A DNA stretch of 64,000 bases, taken from positions 21,756,828 to 21,820,827 of the forward strand of contig NC_087076.1 of assembly GCF_026151205.1 (NCBI RefSeq). Reading direction: 5' to 3'. Each line of letters begins with the position of its first letter. Position 1 is the stretch's first letter. The stretch comes from Bolinopsis microptera. Lineage: Eukaryota; Ctenophora; Tentaculata; Lobata; Bolinopsidae. The notes beneath the pieces were generated by a model. The model saw nothing but the letters and a program-made list of their open reading frames with translations. It was not told the origin of the DNA and did no database searches. Positions 1 through 9,775 of this stretch are shown here, in pieces. The position numbers were made by a program, and so were the translations under genes.

Positions 1-1194
1 AGCTCGTTTGGGCAGATAGAGTCGTACATTTTATCCCGAATTTTACTTCCCTTCACCTGTCCAGTTACAGAATGTAAAAATTTAGGTTTTATATTTGAGT
101 CAACAAACTCAATATTCCTTGAGTTAATAGTGGGGCAGTTATATCTCCGTATCCCCATGATAATGTTACAGTACTCAGTTTTGGAAATAGTATTTGGAGA
201 CAACTCCCACTTGTTAATGAACATATCGTAGTTAAGGATTGTACTTTGGTCTATAGAAAGAAAATCTGAGATGTAAAATATTCCCTTATCAATCAGATGA
301 TTGTTCCAAAGTTTGGCCCCGATGTCGGTTATTGCTTGGTTGTACCACACGCAGTGATCAATAGAACCCAAGGCTGCATTTACCGAACTTATCTTCCACT
401 CAGTGTAACAATTAAGGACGTCTTGAGTAAAATGGCAGTTGGTTTTAGCGAGACCGTTTTCTACGGAGATGGTGATATGGTCAGGAAATTTCAGCTGCAT
501 AATCATAATATCTTTCCAAGTGTGGTGAAAGGAATTATTTAGTAGCTTGGATATGAGGCTGGTTTTAAGACCTATAATAAAATCAGATAAATAAAAAAGT
601 CCCAGGCCTCCATGTTCCTTATTTCGGGTAATAATCTCACGTTTTACTTTATCGCGTTTGCAACCCCAAAGAAAATGGAAAATAGCCGTGTCAAAGATTT
701 TGATAAAGGAAGCATCCGGTCGAGGGAGAGGAGAAACAAGATATGTTATTTGGGAAAAGAGAAGGGTTTTAATGACTGTGCATTTACCCATCAGCGTCAG
801 ATCCCTCTTGCTCCATCGGTTTATCCAAGACTGAACCTTAATCAATTTATCATTATAATTACTGTTGACAATATCCATCAGTGAGCCATCGTTCATATAA
901 ACTATACCCAAAGCGGTGAAGTTATTTGTTATAAAATCATTGCCGTATAAACTTTGAAGGGATTCTAGTAGAGTTGTATTAAGACGAGCTCGACCTAAAG
1001 GAATACATCTAGTTTTGTCGATGTTAGCTTTACACCCCGAGCACTGAGCAAAAGTTCTGAGTTCTGTCATAACCGCCTCTACACTTTCAATTGAAGCTTT
1101 CAGAAACAGATCAGTGTCGTCTGCAAAGAGACTCTGTAAGATTTCCACACCTGATATGTTAAGACCCCTGATATTAGGATTAATCTGAATTTTA
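1..1194 (-). pseudogene. L1 ORF2 C-terminal portion (RT palm end and C-terminal domain)
   Basis: The minus strand stays in one frame from about 1194 to the window edge. It begins just before the catalytic FADD motif (codons at about 1127-1116, in the context SLFADDTDLF). Further on it reads the typical L1 post-RT region, including RWSKRDLTLMGK and EHGGLGLFYL, and it ends at the edge with MYDSICPNE. I spot-checked three positions (1127, 638, 59) and all lie in the same frame. It has no start of its own; it continues the ORF2 that begins at 6132 but in a different frame from the 1100-2077 segment, so the original gene has suffered an indel near 1200. Confidence 0.75.
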
Positions 1195-1980
1195 TTCGAG
1201 AAAGTTTAATAATGTATTCGCTGAAGCCCAATTTTTCAAGAGTACTGAAGACAAAGTTATGTTCTACCGAATCAAAACACTTTTCAAAATCAATCTGTAA
1301 AAGGAGGCCCTCTTGTTCCGTGTCGTTGTTAAATGATTCCAGAACCATTGACATGAGAATAAGATTATCTGCTGTACTCCTGCCCGCTTGAAAGCCTGAC
1401 TGGGTTTTGCTGATTATGCTAGGGATAGCCTTCATAATCCTATTTTTAGCTATATGTGTGAAGATTTTATAGTCAATGTTTAGCAGAGTAATAGGTCTCC
1501 AATTCTTTATGTAATTAAGTTCCACTGGGCTTTTTGGCTTGGGAATAAGAGTAAGAATACCTATTCTCTGCGAGGGCGACAAGCATCCCCTGTTAATAGA
1601 TTCTAAATAGGAGTTATACATGATCTGCCTGATATCCATCCAAAAAGTTTTGTAAAATTCAGCAGAAAGCCCGTCCCAACCTGGAGATTTATTGTTGGTT
1701 AACTTATTTACAATAGCATCCATTTCTTGCAACGTGATAGGCCCCTCCAGAGTTTCCGTAATTTCTTGTGGGATTTGCTTTAAATCGCTACTGGTTACAT
1801 AATTATCTATCTCAGTGGGAGATGGGTTAGTTGAGTTATACAGGTTCTGATAAAAGTTAACCACGTGACTGGAGATGTTTTCCTGGTCCGTGAGGTCATT
1901 GCCTTCGATGTCTATCAGTTTACTAATACTTTTTTTCTTGCCGTTTGATTTTTCCAGTCCAAAAAAGTATTTAGTCGAGC
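1100..1980 (-). pseudogene. L1 ORF2 reverse transcriptase fragment downstream of the insertion
   Basis: This is the middle part of ORF2. From the insertion boundary it reads KYFFGLEKSNGKKK, then the RT fingers and palm: NKSPGWDGLSAEFYKTFW, LIPKPKSP, NWRPITLLNIDYKIF, QSGFQAGRSTADN and QIDFEKCFDSVEH (motif A aspartate present). After GFSEYIIKLSRIKF the L1 frame is lost and the ORF ends at 1100 in out-of-frame sequence. Compared with other L1 RTs, the stretch that normally carries the PLSPYLF-type motif is missing, so several tens of codons were deleted before FADD. The first residues of the nominal ORF (from 2077) belong to the inserted element, not to the LINE. Confidence 0.85.
1973..1980. repeat. 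Target-site duplication of composite A, left copy
   Basis: AGTCGAGC, identical to 4933-4940. On the minus strand it encodes part of the L1 ORF2 motif that is interrupted, which shows that it is target sequence. Confidence 0.9.
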
Positions 1981-2104
1981 GGGGGGGTACCAATGGCATA
2001 GAATGGAGACAAATGGCATAAAATTCATCAAATGGCATAGAAATTTCATGGCATAAATGGAAATTTTGTTTGGCCAATTCTCCATTTATGCCAATTTATG
2101 CCAT
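1981..2104. repeat. Snap-back terminal repeat of composite A, left
   Basis: Contains four ATGGCATA words and ends in the inverted words TTATGCC..TTATGCCAT, so the unit folds on itself. It keeps the G7 terminus on its outer side but lacks a matching C-run on its inner side. It aligns in direct orientation with 4811-4932. Confidence 0.85.
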
Positions 2105-2300
2105 GAATTTAGGTCTTCATATTTGACCTTTAGGATGACTTTAAATTCGCAAATATTATTAGTACTTGAATAAGAGACATGTTCCATGCTTTATAACGCT
2201 TGGAATGATCTTTAAAGATTCATATGACAAATAAAGAAAATAGAAATGTATTATATCAAACATATACCAAACATTTGACTATTCAAGAAAAGAAAATTCG

Positions 2301-2518
2301 AAAGTAGGACCCTAGAGCGGAGTCAAATCGCCAGGGTAGGACTCTAGAGCGGAACCCCCTAACCGGACCCATACTACATACTATGAGGACCCTAGAGCGG
2401 AGTCAAATCGCCAAGGCCCAAGGTAGGATTCTAGAGCGGAACTCCCTTACCGGACCCATACTATGAAGACTCTAGAGCGGTACCCACATGCAAATTTTAG
2501 AGCGGTTAGAAATTTGAG
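2301..2518. repeat. Inner inverted repeat, left arm (inside composite A)
   Basis: About 218 bp built from repeated blocks (GACCCTAGAGCGGAGTC, CGGACCCATACTA, TTAGAGCGGTTAG). It is the approximate reverse complement of 3857-4053. Long, internally repetitive TIRs of this kind are known for MULE-type elements. The arm starts at AAAGTAGGACCC; I see no clear target duplication next to it. Confidence 0.8.
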
Positions 2519-2637
2519 AGTAAAGTCAGTTTTGAAGATTGAGCTATGTTTTTTAATCAATGATTAATAATAGTCGTCACATAATGATGATAGAATTGAT
2601 ACAACTTATTATACATTAATACTGCGAATCAAATATC

Positions 2638-3132
2638 TTATAATAGTTCACTCAGTTCCTCGACCATCACGTTCCTCAACATGTCAAGGTGGGAGAGTGA
2701 GACAATGTCATGATCGTCGTAGACTTTTACTAAATGTGCCAGTCGGCTGTCCTTGGTACGCTGACGGGCTCGTTTTGCAGGAGGAGCATCCCCGTAACAC
2801 TCCTTGAGCATCATCTCATCTGTAGTGGACTGTTCTATGTAGACGGCTTGAAGAAAGGTCCAGATATTTGGGTAAGAGTGTCCCAACATTGCTGCAAACT
2901 TTCTGTTAAAGGCCTCTGCGTAGTTGAAGTTGCAGGTAGTCCGGTCGACGAGGTTCCAGGATTGCGGAGGAAAGCGGGCAGGTTTGGTGCTACGAGCGGT
3001 GGAAACTCCCTGTACCCAATTCGTCATGAAGTAGTTAAGGAAGTCGTCGAGGCCAAGGTGGGAGGGTATAAGATCTAGGAGCTCCATGAAAGAAGGGAGA
3101 ACATCGTCCACTGGGAGAAAGGCAAGCTGCAT
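2638..3132 (-). pseudogene. MULE-type transposase, C-terminal fragment
   Basis: A 164-residue frame resembling the region downstream of the DDE core in animal MULE-domain transposases: LAFLPVDDVLPSFMELLDLI, then YFMTNWVQG, ARFPPQSWNLVDRTTCN, and a segment like the usual 'N..E.FN..F...LG..HP.IW.F' block (AEAFNRKFAAMLGHSYPNIW). No DDE catalytic core is present and a full MULE transposase is several times longer, so this cannot be an active enzyme. The PPAKRARQRTKD stretch looks like a nuclear targeting signal. It lies inside the inner inverted repeats, which supports assignment to a MULE. Recognition is by eye. Confidence 0.65.
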
Positions 3133-3856
3133 AGTGCATAAGTCTACGTATTCACACTCGAACAGGACCTGAAGTCCAGGAATTGGTAAGGGGGTCGTTA
3201 ATTCCTTCGTCGTAGTCCTTCTTCAGTCCGTTCTCCCGTACCCATCTCAGCTGTTCGTCCCCGGATGAAGACGGCCTTCTCAGGAAGAATTAAGTATTAA
3301 CTGTTACTCAGCATATTGTAGATAGTTGTAAAGAGGAGTAGGAATCGAATGTGATATACTAAACTAAATTCTCTGTGACATTTATACTGCACTATCGAAA
3401 TCACTAACAAGAACCGCTATGCGATGGGATCTGATCTGGAACATACCCTGTCACTAGACTGAACATGAGATACCCTTAGTAGGTGCTAAAGTGTCACGCG
3501 ATGAGATCCTCATTCCTAAATGATCTGCTTGAGTGCACGTACTTGGTCGGTATTTCGCTTAGCGAAATCACATCGACCAGTTCATAATTATACCTCTTTA
3601 TCAAAGAATCTTTTTGCATTTTAGAGTAGCATCAGGATATTTCAGTCAAATGGAAGAAGTTTATACCGAACAATTTTCTAACCACTAACGTATCTAAAAA
3701 TTACAATATGATATGATGTATAATATAAATAATCTAGGACAATTTTCTGCTTCAACAACTCCATGAATTATTCTAATCTCACTATTATAATAATCAATCA
3801 CGAGTTGTATCTAATCTGATTTCAATCTTCCGACCAAGTCCACTCTACAGTCCGAT
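3133..3856. other. Non-coding interior of the MULE-like element
   Basis: Between the ORF and the right inner arm. It contains short direct and inverted words such as GCGATGGGATC / GCGATGAGATCC (near 3421 and 3498). I find no ORF or known motif here. Confidence 0.4.
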
Positions 3857-4053
3857 CTCAAATTTCTAACCGCTCCAAAATTTACATGTGGGTACCGGCA
3901 CCGCTCTAGAGTCCTCACAGTATGGTTTCGGTAAGGGAGTTCCATCCTGGCGATTTGACTCCACTCTAGGGTCCTTATAGTATGGTTCCGGTAAGGGGGT
4001 TCCGCTTTAGATTCCTACCCTGGCGATTTGACTCCGCTCTAGGGTCCTACTTT
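3857..4053. repeat. Inner inverted repeat, right arm (inside composite A)
   Basis: Reverse-complement partner of 2301-2518, reading TCTAACCGCTC to GGGTCCTACTTT, with small indels between the arms. The MULE-like ORF lies between the two arms, so this pair may mark an older element captured inside the composite. Confidence 0.8.
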
Positions 4054-4810
4054 TGACCAAGTACGCCATACATGACAGTCCCCCGCTCTACAGTCCTACA
4101 GTCCAAATTGTGAGATGTTCAAAATCCTACAATGATTATACTAGATTAACGTTAATATAGAAAACTAATTAAGGAGTGCTATGTTGCCATGCAGCAGTGA
4201 ATATGAAGATATTTAAGCAATATATTATGTCATCATAATTTTTTATAATAGGAAGCAAGTATTTCAGGTCATTTGGTGAACTGTTATGTAATACTAATAT
4301 ACAGGTTCATCGAGATATCAATGAATATTATTTTTAAGAGGCTACCCATTCGAAACACAGATCATTATCAATCTTGTGAAAATGTTTAAATTTCAAAACA
4401 TTCTACATGAACACGGTCCCGACACGATACATCTGTACACATCATTAACAAATAATATTTTAATCGAGTTGGTAATGTTACAGTTTTCCATTGTTAATTT
4501 GGATATCCGATTGACTGGGAGCATTCAGTCGACTGTCCTCTCTGTTATACGGTGTGTAGCGTGTACTATGCCATACTGCCCGGTCACTTGTCCACAATCA
4601 ACCAAATCATCATATCATATTCATATTGATATACATTGAACGTAATTATAATCAATAATGCCCATTGCTAAGGATATTTTGAGGAATTTAATGGGTGAAA
4701 ATAGATGTTGTAGTACAATAAATAGAGATAAAGGTGGACAGTACTAGTGGGGTGCAGACAATTCGTTAAATTAAATTCTCAGTTCAAAGTTTTAAAATTT
4801 CATATTTCGA
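4054..4810. other. Composite A cargo with no recognised gene
   Basis: AT-rich sequence between the inner element and the right terminal repeat. An 87-codon plus-strand ORF at 4376-4639 shows no motif or coding bias that I recognise. Nothing else is supported. Confidence 0.4.
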
Positions 4811-4932
4811 ATGGCATAGAATGGAGACAAATGGCATAAAATTCATCAAATGGCATAGAAATTTCATGGCATAAATGGAAATTTTGTTTGGCCAATTCTC
4901 CATTATGCCATTTATGCCATTGGTACCCCCCC
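4811..4932. repeat. Snap-back terminal repeat of composite A, right
   Basis: A direct copy of 1993-2104, but it ends with CCATTGGTACCCCCCC on its outer side and has no G-run on its inner side. It is therefore the complementary half-intact copy to the left repeat. Confidence 0.85.
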
Positions 4933-4940
4933 AGTCGAGC
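4933..4940. repeat. Target-site duplication of composite A, right copy
   Basis: AGTCGAGC, matching 1973-1980. Deleting one copy plus the 2952-bp element restores the ORF2 frame. Confidence 0.9.
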
Positions 4941-6132
4941 GCTCCCCCTCCTCTGTCCACTGCACACGTGATCTAGTAATTGCACCTCTCACCTCCTGAT
5001 CTATAATATGATTTAAATCTAATTCTGCTTCAAATAATTTCTTCTGTAGTATCGTACAGTTTGTTAGGTTCGAATCTTTTTTACAATCTTCAATATCTTT
5101 TTTTAACTTTTCTTTTTTTACTATGATTTCTTTTTTTTTCTTTTTACCAAACGTCATTGCGAACTGTTTTATTTTGATTTTTATAACGTCCCAAAGACCC
5201 CCGTAAGAATCGAAGCTATCCTCTTTAGTATTGTCAATGATTTTCTTTATTTCGTTAATAAAATTTTGATCCAGGAGATGAGAGTTGTTAATTTTCCAAT
5301 ATCCTTTTCCGTGTGCAATAGTAGAGCCCTGGAGGGATAGCGAGATGTAGCTGTGATCAGATTTATAGCCATGACTTATTTCTGTATCACATACAGGTAG
5401 ATTGACTAGGCTATCTTGGATCAAGAAAAAATCTAATCTAGACTGAGTTTTGTACTTTTTGTTAAAATGAGTAAAAACCCGTGCCTCAGCACCTCTGTTA
5501 AGACGGAAAATATCACTAAACCCATAATCGGTAATGCAATCATTAATGAATTTCTGGCAGCGACTATTTGCATGGGTGGCGGACCCCCCCTGCTTATCCA
5601 ACATGTTGTTCAGAACTGTATTCCAGTCTCCAACAAAAATTATTTGATCATCTCGTGAACGACTGAGAGTTTCTAAAAATATGTTTTCAAGAAAAGACAC
5701 ATCGTCATTATTTGGGCAGTATACATTCACCAAACACAATTTGAGAGAGTCGTACTCTATTTCTACGAGGGTCGCGCGACCTTGGCTGATGCTACGATGG
5801 TTAATAATAGTGAGATTCGAAGCATCAGGTTTAACAAGTAGGGCGATACCGGTTGAGTTTGAAGTACCATGGTTAAAGATTATCTCCCCGTCCCAAGAAT
5901 TTTTCCACTCTCTCTCAACTTGAGGAGTTGAGTGTGTTTCTTGAAGACAAATAATTTTCTCAGGTTTATTTTTTAACCAGTTTAAGACAAGATTACGTTT
6001 AATCGGGTTTCCCATACCATTGCAGTTGAAAGAACCGATTTTTGGGCATGCCAACCCACTATTGCTGTTATTTTGCGGAGTCATTGTTAATCTGAAAAAT
6101 GCCCCATCCTTCCTTGGTGTAGTTCTTAACAC
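4941..6132 (-). pseudogene. L1 ORF2 N-terminal part: APE endonuclease
   Basis: The 5' part of ORF2, with an apurinic-endonuclease-like domain: GSFNCNGMGNPIKRN, ICLQETHSTP, GIALLVKP, FVGDWNTVLN, LDFFLIQD and the terminal YKSDHSYISL (catalytic SDH). The start may be at 6132, or more likely at the ATG near 6084, closer to the first APE strand. A Lys-rich linker follows (KKKKKEIIVKKEK). The frame ends in EEGERST, the first half of an L1 motif whose second half sits across the inserted element at 1980. Removing 2960 bp (element plus one target duplication) brings the two halves into one frame. Confidence 0.9.
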
Positions 6133-7218
6133 CCCCTAAATTAAACCCCAGAAGTGAAGGTGATGCTGTTGTGAAAACGTGAGAATATACAATGACAATA
6201 ACACAAAAAACATGCACACACAACATAGAAACACGGAAAACGATCGTAGAGAAATAGACTCTACAGTGATACGGTATGTTTGTACTACAACCTACACTAG
6301 CCCCGCCCTTATTATAACAGTTATTATCGGAATAATAGTAATACCAATTATTGAGGTGACGAGGTAGCAAGGTGAAAAACACACTGTACCTAGGAAACAT
6401 GAGTGAACGCGTCGCAAGGAGAAGTTGTGACAGTGTACCCGAAAATGTAACAGGTAGAAGATCAGAAAATCTAGAACAAAATAAAAATGGCCTCAATATA
6501 GTGTGGAGAGGTTAAAGCTTTACACCGAACAGAATTTTTTTGTGGTTTTTAGTTGGCATAGCCTGTATATAATTTTTTTAAACTTTTATTTAATGAATAA
6601 CTTTACTGTACTAAAAATCAGGACGAGCCCAAAGGACCCTGGTAATAGTACATATAACCATATTTAACAAGGTAAAGGTGGTATAAAGATGTGACTCACG
6701 TGGAGAAGGATCTGCAGCAATAAATTAATATTGGATCAGACATCCATACAGTAACCAGAATTTAGAACTGGTTCTCTCGAAGTCGGTAATATACAGGTGT
6801 AATAATGAGAGGGGATTAAATTATGAATAAAAAATTCCCTAAACTAGACACGCGACTGAAAGGAGCAAATATTGCATTAAAAAGGTCAATGGTATCGAGC
6901 TGACGGATACAATAACATAAAGCTGGCGGTCACAATAATATAATGAGATACGCACGCTTGATAGCGAACGATAAAGTGATAATAAGCCCTAAATAGTTCC
7001 TACACCACGGAATCAATGAACCACCACCTGAAGAATAGGCACACGCTGTACAATTACTAAGCAGTAAAGCCGATGTTCAAAGTTTTAAAAATGAAGGGGT
7101 CCCTCGAACTTCGTAAGCTATAACTTGATAATTACAGAGAAAACGCCCTATAAATAAAAAATACCAATTTAAACGATTAGTAAATATTAACTGGGTGATA
7201 TAAGAGTTACAACCGGTT
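6133..7218. other. Inter-ORF region of the L1-like element
   Basis: About 1.1 kb between ORF1 and ORF2. A 142-codon minus-strand ORF (6068-6496) overlaps the start of ORF2, but its composition is erratic and it shows no recognisable motif, so I do not call it a gene. Nothing else is identified here. Confidence 0.5.
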
Positions 7219-8286
7219 TTAAGAGGTTGTCGGAGAATTACTTGACCTACGTTGGACCCGTTTGATATTTGGGAGGCCATGTCTGGCCCTTAGGGCAAAT
7301 TTTAACCGGCTAAAATAAACCTTCAAACCGGCTTCGTTTAGATGAAAAGAGTCCGAGTTTCCGACTGAAAATTTCGGTAGCAGCTTGCCGTTGTTGCTTT
7401 GGAATGTTTTCATATCTACGTATGATGCATTCGGCAAATTTTGGCACATATCGTTCAAATAAAAGTTATATTTTGTGATTCTGGTGTTGATTGTGGGGGA
7501 GGTAGATGGGAGAACCCCGGGACAAAAGACATGACATGAAGGAAGTGCTTTCCTGACTTTCTTTATGTAGGAGAAAGTAGATTTAGCCAAATCTTCCGGG
7601 ACACAAGAATCTAACTTTAAGTTGTTAGTGCCTACTGCTAAAATAAGATCAGATATACCATTATATGTTTCTGGCTCTGGTAAATTCTCGACCGTAGCTA
7701 CAAAGGTATCAGATCCCGGTAAGGCGGCCCCTAGAGTTCCCTTTCCCTGTCCGAATTTAATTTCCCCCCCCGAATTAGAATCACCAAGTAAGGCAATTTT
7801 GGTCTCAGGAGAACCTACTGGCTCCCATCCTGACTCTATGTTTAATGAGTTTGACCCTGAGAGTGTATCTAGTTTCGCATCAAGCTCAATATTTAGGTTT
7901 TCCAAGGAAATGACACGGTCTGATAAATCTGTGAGTTCGAGCTGTTGTGACCCCGCTCTCTCCTCAATACTAGACATTCGGGAATCATACGTATCGAGTT
8001 TTGACGAGATAATATCTAATCTAGAATCGAAACTTTCTAATTTAACGGAGATGGCATCAAGTCTGGAAACAGTCGAATTAGAAAAGTTATTAAACAGGGT
8101 TTCTATTAGCTTAACTATGGACTGCTCTTCGGTCTTGATAGGAGAGCCTGAGATGTTTAAGTTCGGACGTTTTGGAGTATCCTTGTCGGAGGGCGAACTA
8201 CTAGCACTTACATCAGATTAAGTCCTTTTATTATCCGAATCTTGCAGTGGCGGAGAACCAGAAAAGTACCCTAAGATACTCGACAT
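7219..8286 (-). pseudogene. LINE ORF1 with coiled coil and SGNH esterase-like domain
   Basis: The likely start is the ATG at 8286-8284 (MSSILGYFSGS). A TAA at codon 23 (8220-8218) interrupts it, and the same frame then stays open to 7219, about 355 codons in all. Residues about 60-145 form a heptad-rich coiled coil (RLDAISVKLESFDSRLD, LSDRVISLENLNIELDAKL), as expected for trimerising LINE ORF1 proteins. The remainder looks like an SGNH hydrolase: GDSNSGG at about 168 (nucleophile Ser), VGTNN at about 218 (Asn of block III) and DSFHLNEAG at about 312 (Asp-His). Esterase-bearing ORF1 proteins are known in CR1-like and some L1-like LINEs; here it sits upstream of an L1/Tx1-type ORF2. An alternative is that translation starts at the downstream ATG at 7977, which would lose part of the coiled coil. 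Confidence 0.8.
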
Positions 8287-9150
8287 AACCGATAAATATG
8301 GGCACAGCTAAAGTGTAGCCGGTAAAAACTTATCACGTGGTAAATAAAATGTACGTGTTAAACTATGAATAGCATAGACGTTAGGAAGGTTCTAGAAAAA
8401 CGGGTAAAAGGTCACAACTTTAACGGATAAAAATTATCTTAGATAAGCATTATAGTACATGATTGAAAAAACCGTTATAAAAACTTGAAATAAGGGTGTA
8501 ATCTAAAAAAGATAAGAGAGCTTAAGAAAAGGTGGCGAAATGAAAGTTTAAAATGAGAAGTGAATTTAAAATGAGAAGTGTTTAAAATGAGAAGTATTAA
8601 ATAATTTAGATGACTGTGTCTGATCTAAAATTGCACGAGAAATAGAGAAAATTAGGTCTCAGACAGAACTCGACCGGGATATAACCGGCGCAGCCGGAAT
8701 ACCGGCTGGTATTTGGCGATTTTGTACCGGTACCGGCCGGGATTTTGGTTTTAGCCGGGATTTTTCAAAATAAATTCAGTTTTTCTCAACGTTAATTTGA
8801 GTCCAAAATTAACAAATCTGTGAACATTTTCCTAAAACATTTTGACGAAGTCATTGAACAATGGAGACTGGAGTCAATCTATATTTAACATAATCATGGG
8901 TGTACGAATTATGGACTTCTTTCTGACTTATGACTTAATTATTGTGACTAAGTGTCACGGCTCACGGTCTTGTGTTACCGAGGGACAAGTAAAACAGAGT
9001 TCTCCGGGTAAAGAAAGCATTAATAAATGCTATTCAGTATTCATCCTATTCAATTATTCAGGTAAGGTGATGTAAACTGTAAAGTGATAAGCTCCAACGT
9101 CAAACACCATGTTCAATTAAATAAGTTTAAGTAACCAATACCAGATCACA
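8287..9150. other. 5' flank of the LINE; non-genic
   Basis: Contains the three-copy repeat at 8547-8596 and a GC-rich patch at about 8669-8760 made of recurring CCGG words (ACCGGC, GTACCGGTACCGGCC). The latter stands out against the AT-rich surroundings and could be the end of an unidentified transposon. No gene is seen. Confidence 0.4.
8547..8596 (+). repeat. Short tandem repeat, ~16-bp unit, three copies
   Basis: Three consecutive copies of TTTAAAATGAGAAGT with 1-2 bp spacer differences. Confidence 0.85.
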
Positions 9151-9159
9151 GGATTGTTA

Positions 9160-9775
9160 TAGTTACGGAGACTGTTGGAAACGATGCAAACCAGGATCGG
9201 ACTCCTATCAGAAATAGTCGACCACCGGTCCAGCCTCCCTCAAACTCAAATGCCCTACCACTACCCCAGACCACATCCACCTCTTCAGCCAGGAACAGCG
9301 CTCCCACTATACCACTACCAGCAGTTCCTACCGCCTCAGAGGATACACTGCACGTGCCCGTTATTCCTCATGCCTCGTCTTAAATGTCCAGTCCATGAAT
9401 CCTAGTGCATCAAGTGCGAGTATATGGGAAGTGCCAAAAATCTCAGCTCTTATTCAGGAGAAATCCAAAAACCACTCGTTACCGTTTATTGCACTTACGG
9501 AAACGTGGCTCAAGTCCTACATGTCAGACAAATACAAAATGTGCATCACCTCTTTCTCCTGCTGAGCAGAACCTCCCCCTTAAAAGTAAACAAATCTGCA
9601 TCGCCTCCCAACGACAATCTAGATATATTAAGCAGCAGAGACAATCATTTAAGGAGACTTCGATATCTATCAGGATCATGATTATACTGCCTGAGAACTC
9701 AGCACTTCAGGATGAAACATATAATATTTGGTTTTCTCGATTTCATTCATATTTAGACAGAAGTCCGTGTAGATA
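9160..9775 (+). pseudogene. CR1/RTE-like LINE remnant (ORF1 end and start of APE)
   Basis: The plus strand first reads a proline/serine-rich tail (RPPVQPPSNSNALPLPQ, then PVIPHASS and a stop near 9390). An overlapping frame follows, starting at about 9396 with MNPSASSASIWEVPKISALI and reaching PFIALTETWLKSYMSDK. The FIALTETWL block is the first conserved motif of APE endonucleases in CR1/RTE-like LINEs. The overlap of an ORF1 stop with the ORF2 ATG is typical of such elements. The frame breaks at about 9563, the remaining sequence to 9775 has no clear homology, and there is no RT. It is therefore a truncated relic. Confidence 0.65.

Larger units (their letters stand above)
1981..4932. mobile_element. 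Composite A: insertion with G7/C7 ends, snap-back terminal repeats and 8-bp TSD
   Basis: This 2952-bp segment splits the L1 ORF2. It starts with seven G (GGGGGGGTACCAATGGCATA) and ends with the exact reverse complement, giving about 20-bp terminal inverted repeats. AGTCGAGC flanks it at 1973-1980 and 4933-4940; the duplication could be read as 9 bp because the next base is also G. Each end carries a ~124-bp unit (1981-2104 and 4811-4932) in direct orientation, about 92 bp of which is identical. Between them lie a MULE-like transposase remnant and a second, inner inverted repeat. The 8-9-bp duplication fits MULE or hAT chemistry; the MULE fragment inside favours the former but may itself be a nested passenger. 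Confidence 0.85.
1..8290 (-). mobile_element. L1/Tx1-like non-LTR retrotransposon, interrupted; 3' end beyond window
   Basis: A LINE on the minus strand. ORF1 lies at 8286-7219 and ORF2 runs from about 6132 to the window edge, so the 3' UTR is outside. ORF2 holds an APE-type endonuclease followed by a reverse transcriptase with the L1-type order of motifs (SPGWDGL, NWRPITLLN, QSGFQAGRS, FADD). It is a dead copy. ORF1 has an in-frame stop, ORF2 carries an internal deletion with frameshift near 1200, and ORF2 is split by the 2952-bp composite element at 1981-4932. About 1.1 kb separates ORF1 from ORF2, and I see no gene there. The Tx1-like placement is by eye from RT motif style; a phylogeny could move it to another L1 branch. 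Confidence 0.85.

Noticed and set aside
2734-3078. 114-codon plus-strand ORF
   Set aside because: Antisense to the MULE-like fragment; no motif of its own.
6068-6496. 142-codon minus-strand ORF between LINE ORF1 and ORF2
   Set aside because: Erratic composition (YYYY, mixed hydrophobic runs), overlaps ORF2 and resembles nothing I know.
7622-8221. 199-codon plus-strand ORF
   Set aside because: It is the antisense shadow of the LINE ORF1 coiled coil (Ser-rich reverse of a Leu/Asp-rich frame).
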